64,000 bases of DNA from Candidatus Proelusimicrobium volucris (lineage in GTDB: Bacteria; Elusimicrobiota; Elusimicrobia; Elusimicrobiales; Elusimicrobiaceae). Of the stretch, positions 58,651 to 64,000 are shown one piece after another. Both the position numbers and the translations under genes were made by a program. The notes below the pieces were generated by a model. The model worked only from the letters and a program-made list of their open reading frames with translations. It did no database searches and was not told where the DNA came from. Location: assembly GCA_944324665.1 (NCBI GenBank), contig CALUXD010000003.1, forward strand, positions 1-64,000, read 5' to 3'. Every line of letters begins with the position of its first letter. The first letter of the stretch is position 1.

Positions 58651-59280
58651 TTACAAATTATAAATCATTACCAGCAATTTGCCTTTTTCAAATTCTACGG
58701 AAAAATCTTTGCTTTTGGCGATATTGCTTACGGCGCTTTGCCCCACTTTTAATTGAGCGTTTTTCAGCCCGTATTTAAGGCCTTTAAGAGTTAAGGCTTC
58801 TATGTCGCTAAAGGGGATAAGGCTGACTACGGCGCCTTTTTGAGCGTTAAAGCGGCGGGAAGATTCTATGGGATATATCCGCCATTTAGGGGATTTGACT
58901 TCTATATTAAAATTTTCAACCGCGCCGAATAGAGAAGAAAAATTGCTTAAAGTAAAATCCAATCGTCCGCCCGTCATACAAGTTACCGTAATGCGCTTGG
59001 GTTTGACGACTTTGCAGAAAGAGAGGCCTTTTTCCAGGTCGGTATTGTCTTGGCGGGATATTTTAAATAATCTCCGGGGGCCGAGTTCTTTTTTTGCTTC
59101 TTGCGATATCGAATCCAAATCGCCAAGCGCCATATCGGGCAATATGCCCGCTTTTAAGGCGGTATCCGCCCCGCCGTCCAAAGCCAAAACAAAATCGTGG
59201 GATTTAGCTTCCCGTCTTAAAAATATCTTCCCTGCGGATTTTGCGCCCGCTATTATTAAAATGGAATCAATCTCGCGCAT
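58651..59280 (-). CDS. thiN: Thiamine pyrophosphokinase
   Basis: A cytosolic enzyme transferring pyrophosphate from ATP to thiamine to give thiamine diphosphate, 209 residues. The N-terminal catalytic domain has ALDGGADTAL near 33-42, LGDLDSIS near 52-59, the DNTDLEKGL motif near 77-85 and TGGRLDFTLSNF near 103-114; the C-terminal beta domain binds thiamine. Its start overlaps the end of the symporter gene by 14 bases, implying coupled translation. That link suggests the symporter may bring in thiamine or a precursor. Confidence 0.93.
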   Translation of the reverse strand: MREIDSILIIAGAKSAGKIFLRREAKSHDFVLALDGGADTALKAGILPDMALGDLDSISQEAKKELGPRRLFKISRQDNTDLEKGLSFCKVVKPKRITVTCMTGGRLDFTLSNFSSLFGAVENFNIEVKSPKWRIYPIESSRRFNAQKGAVVSLIPFSDIEALTLKGLKYGLKNAQLKVGQSAVSNIAKSKDFSVEFEKGKLLVMIYNL

Positions 59281-60670
59281 ATTTTACCTTAACTATATTA
59301 AAACCTATTATAACTAAATTTAAGATAATTCCGATATAAAATCCGTCCACTTGCGCCGCAAAACCGCTTTTCGGCAAAAGGTCCCATACGGTTATCGCGA
59401 GCGCGGAAAATAAAGCGGAAAAAGTAAACACTTTATCCTTTATAGTGCCGGGCCAAATGTAGCCCGCCAGCATAGGTATCAGCAGACAGGCCGACATATA
59501 AGAACCCATGGTAAACCAGATCTTTCTGAAGTTCCCCTCAAAAAATACCGCAAGCGCTATCGCCAAAGCCGCTATGAGAAAAAATGAAACCTGATTAGCT
59601 ATAAGTTTATTCTTGAACTTGTTTTTGAATAAATCGTAAACCACCGTATTTGACGCTATGAACAAAAAGGAATCCAAAGTGGAGAGTATCACCGCCAGTA
59701 TCCCCGCGATAAAAAAACCCCTCAGGCCCGAGGGCAAAAGCTGTACGGCGTAGAGGAAATACGCGTGTGAGGCCTGGGCATCTGGCAGTAAAGCCCGCGC
59801 GTACAGCGCGCCAGCCGTGGTGCAAATATCGAAACAAAACCAAATTAGAGTGCATATCAATATGCCGCTGCGCGCGGTTTTGACGTCCTTGGCCGCAAAA
59901 CACCGCTGATAAAATGATGGATCCACCAAAGTGGCCAAAGCTATCGCGCCCCAAATAAGAGTGTTTAGCCATCCGTTGCCGCCGGTAAGGGAGAAATGGC
60001 TCGGCGGGAGATTAGCCGTCAAAAAATCCAAACCGCCGAATGTACATAAAGAGTATATCAATACTATCAATACCGCCAAGCACATTGCCGTAAACTGCAC
60101 CGCGTCGGAAAAGACCACCGCCCTAAATCCGCCCCAAGCGCAGTAGAGTGAAACGAAAGCCGTCCCTATTACCATTCCCCATATTACCGGTACGGAAAAA
60201 ATCAAATTCAAAAATATTCCCAAACTTAGCACGTAGCTTATCGGCAATATATTAAAAAACGTAAATACCGCCGCCGTCTTGGCCGATTTCGGCCCGAACA
60301 TCCTGCCCGCCAAATCGGGTATCGTTACGCTTTGGTATTGCTTTACTTTCTTTACCAGAAACAAAGCAAATATTATGTAAGCGGCGTACCAAAACAAACC
60401 CTGCGTGACAAAATTGTATATCCCATAGTTGAAAGTTATCTCGTTTACGCCGAATATCCCGCCATACCAGCTTGCGGCCAAAGTCGCCACGAAAAGCGGC
60501 AAAGTAAGGCGCCTGCCCATAAGCATATAGTCGAGCATAATACTGCCGCTTTTTTTGCGAAGGCTTTGCCCGTAAAGCACCGCGGCCACCGTCAGAAGCT
60601 GGACTAGTACGAATACCGTTATATCCGCCGCGGTTATAACTTCAAGAATATTTATTTGGGGTTTGAACAT
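59267..60670 (-). CDS. Sodium:solute symporter family protein
   Basis: A 467-residue member of the SSS (SLC5-like) family with about 13 membrane helices. Visible features are the ASWYGGIFGVNE stretch in helix 2, the DLAGRMFGPKSA segment, the AWGGFRAVVFSDAVQF signature, and the LATLVDPSFYQRCFAAKD and ILSTLDSFLF segments that line the sodium site in SSS proteins. Substrate cannot be read from sequence. Overlap with thiN makes thiamine or a precursor a testable candidate. It follows the YfcC-like gene by 35 bases containing a hairpin. I see no TPP riboswitch. Confidence 0.9.
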   Translation of the reverse strand: MFKPQINILEVITAADITVFVLVQLLTVAAVLYGQSLRKKSGSIMLDYMLMGRRLTLPLFVATLAASWYGGIFGVNEITFNYGIYNFVTQGLFWYAAYIIFALFLVKKVKQYQSVTIPDLAGRMFGPKSAKTAAVFTFFNILPISYVLSLGIFLNLIFSVPVIWGMVIGTAFVSLYCAWGGFRAVVFSDAVQFTAMCLAVLIVLIYSLCTFGGLDFLTANLPPSHFSLTGGNGWLNTLIWGAIALATLVDPSFYQRCFAAKDVKTARSGILICTLIWFCFDICTTAGALYARALLPDAQASHAYFLYAVQLLPSGLRGFFIAGILAVILSTLDSFLFIASNTVVYDLFKNKFKNKLIANQVSFFLIAALAIALAVFFEGNFRKIWFTMGSYMSACLLIPMLAGYIWPGTIKDKVFTFSALFSALAITVWDLLPKSGFAAQVDGFYIGIILNLVIIGFNIVKVKYARD

Positions 60671-60678
60671 ATAAAACC

Positions 60679-60700
60679 GCGGGGTCTTTTAAGCCCCCGC
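60679..60700 (-). terminator. Weak hairpin between the YfcC-like and symporter genes
   Basis: On the minus strand GCGGGG and CCCCGC enclose a ten-base loop and are followed by GGTTTTAT. The stem is short and the T-run interrupted, so it may only attenuate transcription. Confidence 0.45.
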
Positions 60701-60705
60701 ATAAC

Positions 60706-62100
60706 TTACTGCCAATTTATGTAATTTGCTATCGCCAAGAATATGAAGGACATCGCAAACCATACTCCCACCAAAGGTATGACGAACCTGAACCATTTCT
60801 GGAAGGATAACTTCGCCATGCCGATTACGCCTATTACCACCGCGCTGGTGGGGATACATACATTCGTCCAGCCGTCGCCGAACTGATAGGCCAATATCAT
60901 AGTCTGGCGGGATATGCCGATAAGGTCCGAAAGCGGCGCCAAAATCGGCATGGTCAATACGGCTTTGCTCGAGCCCGAAGGTATAAAGAAGTTTATTGCC
61001 GCCTGCATTATGAATGCCGCCCAAGAGGCTATCGTCGAATTTAAATGCGATATTATGCCCGCCATAAAATGCAGTATAGTATCCAAGATATGGCCGTTTT
61101 CCGCTATTATGATGATGGCCGTGGCCAAAGCCAGCAGGAAAACTATCTCAGCCATACTCTTTACGCCTTCGTAAAAAGCGGAGGTGGCCTCGCTCACTTT
61201 AAGGCCGCCCAAAAACGCCGCCACTGCCGCCAAGCCTAAAAACAGCGCGCCGATTTCCACTATGTACCATTCGTATTTAAGCACGCCCACTACCAGCCAG
61301 ACCATCGTGGCGGCAAAAGCGAAAAGCACCCAAAAGTGACGCTTGGTAAAAGGTTCCATGCTCTGTTTGTCCAAATTAAGCTCTTTGATTTTCTCACGGT
61401 CGAAGTCATAAGTCAGGCTGGCTTTGGGATCTTTCTCTATCTTTCTGGCGTAGAGCATTACAAATACTATGGCGATAATTGTCGCGCAGGCCCAGATTAT
61501 CGTCCTAAGCCCGATACCGGAATATAGAGGCAGCTGCGCTATGCCTTGTGCTATGCCCAAAGTAAACGGATTCATAAAAGCGCCGGCAAAGCCCGCCGAA
61601 GCGCCTAAAAACGGAACCGATATGCCTACCAAAGAATCGTATTTAAGCGATATGGAAAGCGGTATGAATATCGGGATAAAAATTAACACCTCTTCCGACA
61701 TTCCGAACGTTGCCCCGCCCAAAGAGAACAGTGCCATCGTTACGGGAATATACAATGCCCTTAAACTCGGATGGCGCATAAAAACTGTGCTGGCACGTTT
61801 TATCGCGGCGGTTATCGCACCTGTTTTCTCTATAATCATAAACGCGCCGCCTATTATCAAAAGGAAAGCCATAATCTCGGCCGTGGTAGAGCGCGCAAAA
61901 GACTGCATAGGCGCTTTTAGCACGTCGAATAAAGATTGAGGCGATTTGTCTATATAGTGAAAAGAGCCTTCTACAAGTATCTGCCTTCCGTCGACAATCT
62001 GTTTGTCGTAGCTGCCCGCGGGTATGAACCATGTGCATAAGGCCGTCAGTACTATTATTACGGCCAATATTACAGTGGTGTTAATTTTTATTTTGAACAT
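60706..62100 (-). CDS. YfcC-like (DcuC/ArsB-superfamily) anion carrier
   Basis: A 464-residue membrane protein with about 12 helices. The N-terminal IVLTALCTWFIPAGSY and the TAEIMAFLLIIGGAFMIIEKTGAI stretch are typical of YfcC proteins, as are LGGATFGMSEE, FMNPFTLGIAQGIAQLPLYSGIGLR and INFFIPSGSSKAVLTMPIL. Substrates in the family are C4-dicarboxylates, basic amino acids or unknown carboxylates. The ribosome-binding site AGGAAG precedes the start. It is divergent from rsmI. Confidence 0.9.
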   Translation of the reverse strand: MFKIKINTTVILAVIIVLTALCTWFIPAGSYDKQIVDGRQILVEGSFHYIDKSPQSLFDVLKAPMQSFARSTTAEIMAFLLIIGGAFMIIEKTGAITAAIKRASTVFMRHPSLRALYIPVTMALFSLGGATFGMSEEVLIFIPIFIPLSISLKYDSLVGISVPFLGASAGFAGAFMNPFTLGIAQGIAQLPLYSGIGLRTIIWACATIIAIVFVMLYARKIEKDPKASLTYDFDREKIKELNLDKQSMEPFTKRHFWVLFAFAATMVWLVVGVLKYEWYIVEIGALFLGLAAVAAFLGGLKVSEATSAFYEGVKSMAEIVFLLALATAIIIIAENGHILDTILHFMAGIISHLNSTIASWAAFIMQAAINFFIPSGSSKAVLTMPILAPLSDLIGISRQTMILAYQFGDGWTNVCIPTSAVVIGVIGMAKLSFQKWFRFVIPLVGVWFAMSFIFLAIANYINWQ

Positions 62101-62189
62101 TTACCTAACTGCTTCCTCCGTCAAAAGAAAAAATATTATTTTATTAATATATTTTATAAAATAAGATCGTCTATTTGATACAATAAATT

Positions 62190-62882
62190 ATGCTCTACAT
62201 CGTACCTACGCCGATAGGCAATTTGCAGGATATAACCCTGCGCGCTTTAGATACTCTTAAAAACGCGGATTTTATTCTTTGCGAGGATACCCGCCAAACG
62301 GGCAAACTCCTTAGTTCGTACGGGATAAACGTAAGGACTTTAAGATATAACGAAAACGACGAAAATTCCATAAAGGGTTTGCTTGCTCTTCTTAAAGAGG
62401 GCAAGAACTGTGCGCTAGTTTCCGACGCGGGCACGCCTTGCGTGTCCGACCCCGGGTGGAAGCTCGTCAAAGCCGCGCGGAAAGCTGGCGTAAAAGTAAC
62501 GGCTTTGCCGGGCCCAAGCGCGGCGGCTTGCGCTTTAAGCGGGGCAGGCATTGGCGGCGGAGGCTTTACTTTCTTGGGTTTTATGCCCAGAAAGCAGGGC
62601 AAGATAATCAAAACCGTCAAAGCGGCCTTGGCTTTGCAAAAACCGGTGATAATATATGAATCGCCTTACAGAATAGTGAAACTTTTGGAAATAATAAAAA
62701 ACGAAATCGGCCCCAATATCCAAGCCGTAGCGGCAAGAGAGCTCAGCAAAACTTTTGAGGAATACATAAGCGGCAGCGTAAGCGAAGTGTGGGGGGATTT
62801 GTCCTCCCGCAAGAAAATACTGGGCGAGTTTGTTTTGATACTGTCGGGCGGAGGCGAGCTCGCGGAAGAAGATGATGACTGA
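62190..62882 (+). CDS. rsmI: 16S rRNA 2'-O-ribose C1402 methyltransferase
   Basis: A SAM-dependent tetrapyrrole-methylase-fold enzyme that methylates the ribose of C1402 in the decoding centre, 230 residues. The opening YIVPTPIGNLQDITLRAL, the CEDTRQTGKLLSSYGI stretch, LVSDAGTPCVSDPG and LPGPSAAACALSGAG are all diagnostic. No ribosome-binding site is visible and a TACAAT box (62179-62184) ends six bases before the ATG. Its 3' end overlaps the Sua5/TsaC gene. The usual C-terminal domain is short here. Confidence 0.95.
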   Translation: MLYIVPTPIGNLQDITLRALDTLKNADFILCEDTRQTGKLLSSYGINVRTLRYNENDENSIKGLLALLKEGKNCALVSDAGTPCVSDPGWKLVKAARKAGVKVTALPGPSAAACALSGAGIGGGGFTFLGFMPRKQGKIIKTVKAALALQKPVIIYESPYRIVKLLEIIKNEIGPNIQAVAARELSKTFEEYISGSVSEVWGDLSSRKKILGEFVLILSGGGELAEEDDD

Positions 62883-63495
62883 TACCAAAATATTCGATTT
62901 AAAAACTTTCGGCAGATCTGAGACGGCATTTTTGGCAGAGGCTTTGCTTTCTGGTAAGACGGCTGTCTTGCCTACCGATACGGTTTACGGAGTGGTGGTA
63001 TGCGCCAAACGGGAATATTTGGGGGCTTTAAACGCCCTTAAAGAAAACCCGCCAGACAAACCCGCGCAAATACTTTGCACCAAAGCGCAGGCTCGGGTTC
63101 TGGCTTTGCCCGGCCCCGCGCTTGACGCCGCGCTTGGAATTTGGCCCAAGCCTTTGACGGCGATCTTGCCAGCTTCCCCGGAAGGGAAAGTTTTAAGCGG
63201 CCTAAATACCGTGGGATTGCGCGTGCCGGCGGGCGGGTTTATGGCGGATCTGTTTGGGGTTATGGGCGCGCCTTTATACGCCAGCAGTGCGAATATGCAC
63301 AGCCTGCCCACACTGGAGCGGGAGGAGGACATACTTGACATTTTCTCCGGAAAGGCCGATATAATAATAAAGGGCGGATTTCTGAAAGCCGCCTCTTCGT
63401 GCGTAGCGGATTTAAGCGTTTGCCCGCCTAAGATAATAAGGGAAGGCGGCCTTGGGGAAAGAGAAAAGCAAATAATATTCTCCAAAATAAAATAA
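62872..63495 (+). CDS. Threonylcarbamoyl-AMP synthase (Sua5/YrdC/TsaC family)
   Basis: A 207-residue YrdC-domain protein that makes threonylcarbamoyl-AMP from threonine, bicarbonate and ATP for the t6A37 modification of tRNA. Signatures are GKTAVLPTDTVYGVVV, followed by the KENPPDKPAQILC stretch (KxR-type loop), WPKPLTAILPA, GLRVPAG, and APLYASSANMHSLPT. Starts at 62872 and 62875 are both possible; the former overlaps rsmI by 11 bases. The Sua5 C-terminal domain is absent. Confidence 0.93.
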   Translation: MMTDTKIFDLKTFGRSETAFLAEALLSGKTAVLPTDTVYGVVVCAKREYLGALNALKENPPDKPAQILCTKAQARVLALPGPALDAALGIWPKPLTAILPASPEGKVLSGLNTVGLRVPAGGFMADLFGVMGAPLYASSANMHSLPTLEREEDILDIFSGKADIIIKGGFLKAASSCVADLSVCPPKIIREGGLGEREKQIIFSKIK

Positions 63496-63513
63496 TTTTG
63501 TTAATATAGAGTT

Positions 63514-64000
63514 ATGGATAAATACACCACGGTTACATTAATATTGGCATTGTTCTTCTTTTTCCTTGCCTGTTTCCTGCTTTATCTATTGATAAGAAAG
63601 CAGCTGGCCCTCCATGCGGAACGGGCCAGTATCGGCGATTTGAACAAGAGAATAAAGGCGCTGACCCGCAATTTAATGGATATGGTACAGCAGAAAGAAG
63701 ATCTTGAACGGATAAACGATATGCGTTCGAAGTTCGTTTCCGTTGTTGCCCACGATTTGAAACAACCCCTGACACTGCTTAACGGGTACTCCTCGCTTTT
63801 AAGGGAGAATATCAAAGAAGAGGACCGGAATATACTGGACAATATAGACAAAGCCGCCCTCAATATTGAGAGATTGACGAACGATTTGGCGGACGTGTCT
63901 GCGGTGGAATGCGGGCGGATAAAATTAAATTTTTCTAAATTTGTGTTTAACGATCTTATCGAGGAAATATTCAATCAGTACCGGGGAGTGGCCGCCCGCA
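63514..64000 (+). CDS. Membrane sensor histidine kinase, cut by the window edge
   Basis: An open frame starts at the ATG at 63514 and continues without a stop to the last base, 162 residues so far. Residues about 6-27 are one membrane helix (TLILALFFFFLACFLLYLLI), so the sensor part is minimal. A helical linker leads to the HisKA motif VVAHDLKQPLTLLNGY near residue 77-92, with the phosphoacceptor histidine. The ATPase domain would lie beyond the window. No ribosome-binding site is clear and the start is tentative. Confidence 0.85.
   Translation, partial: MDKYTTVTLILALFFFFLACFLLYLLIRKQLALHAERASIGDLNKRIKALTRNLMDMVQQKEDLERINDMRSKFVSVVAHDLKQPLTLLNGYSSLLRENIKEEDRNILDNIDKAALNIERLTNDLADVSAVECGRIKLNFSKFVFNDLIEEIFNQYRGVAAR

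Noticed and set aside
60671-60705. TPP riboswitch upstream of the symporter-thiN pair
   Set aside because: Only 35 bases separate the symporter from the YfcC-like gene, filled by a small hairpin; there is no room for a TPP aptamer.
1-64000. CRISPR arrays, insertion sequences, prophage or toxin-antitoxin modules
   Set aside because: No regularly spaced repeats, transposase or integrase motifs or terminal inverted repeats were found; the YwqK-like antitoxin label at 1426-2436 is only a database naming habit.

Overview
The window looks like a chromosomal segment of a Gram-negative, non-model bacterium. Signs are a type IV prepilin, lipoproteins with lipoboxes, an Mla-type ABC/MCE lipid transport set, and the MEP isoprenoid genes ispD, ispE and ispF. 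The gene content, the pilin type and the many secreted proteins of unknown family suggest the phylum Elusimicrobiota (gut Elusimicrobium-like lineages). That placement is my inference and was not tested by any search. Coding density is high, genes overlap often (ATGA and TAATG junctions), isoleucine ATA codons are frequent, and I see no CRISPR array, insertion sequence, prophage or rRNA operon.

Layout. 1-2.4 kb (minus): a MORN-like repeat protein, ispE, spoVG and tRNA-Gln, in one overlapping unit. 2.5-11.5 kb (plus): trxA, polA-coaE, rho, rpmE, prfA-prmC-murA. 11.5-19 kb: a cysteine-rich secreted protein, folC and a 1703-residue coiled-coil protein. 19-28.2 kb: a tightly overlapping run of ddl, a 4-TM protein, rlmN, a lipoprotein, queC, a small exported helical protein, a sensor histidine kinase, a DUF3307-like membrane protein, a DnaQ-like exonuclease and gpmI. 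28.2-31.9 kb: a secreted metzincin-like protease, a DUF167 protein and rpsF-ssb-rpsR-rplI. 32-44.3 kb: dnaB-alr-mlaE-mlaF-mlaD-like-radA, then a YacL-like PIN/TRAM protein-ispD-ispF-lipoprotein-cysS-adenosine deaminase family gene.

44.3-52.6 kb (minus) is the main accessory block: a DUF6056-like membrane protein, a type IV pilin, MarC, a ClC-family protein, GtrA, a GtrB-like polyprenyl-phosphate glycosyltransferase and two more DUF6056-like membrane proteins. The GtrA/GtrB/polytopic-protein order matches the logic of Gtr glycan-modification cassettes, with DUF6056 in the place of the variable GT-C transferase. Because one DUF6056 gene and the pilin sit next to it, pilin or surface-glycan glycosylation is a reasonable hypothesis.

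52.6-64 kb: tRNA-Glu and tRNA-Lys, ridA, malQ, a large unrecognised anchored protein, and a tandem duplication of an exported ankyrin-repeat gene. Then thiN overlapping a sodium:solute symporter, a YfcC-like carrier, rsmI, a Sua5/TsaC protein, and a histidine kinase cut by the window edge.

The second signal I consider new is a 42-bp composite motif with identical spacing upstream of three exported-protein genes: the metzincin and both ankyrin copies. It lies about 100 bp before each start codon and suggests a shared regulator or sigma factor controlling secreted proteins.
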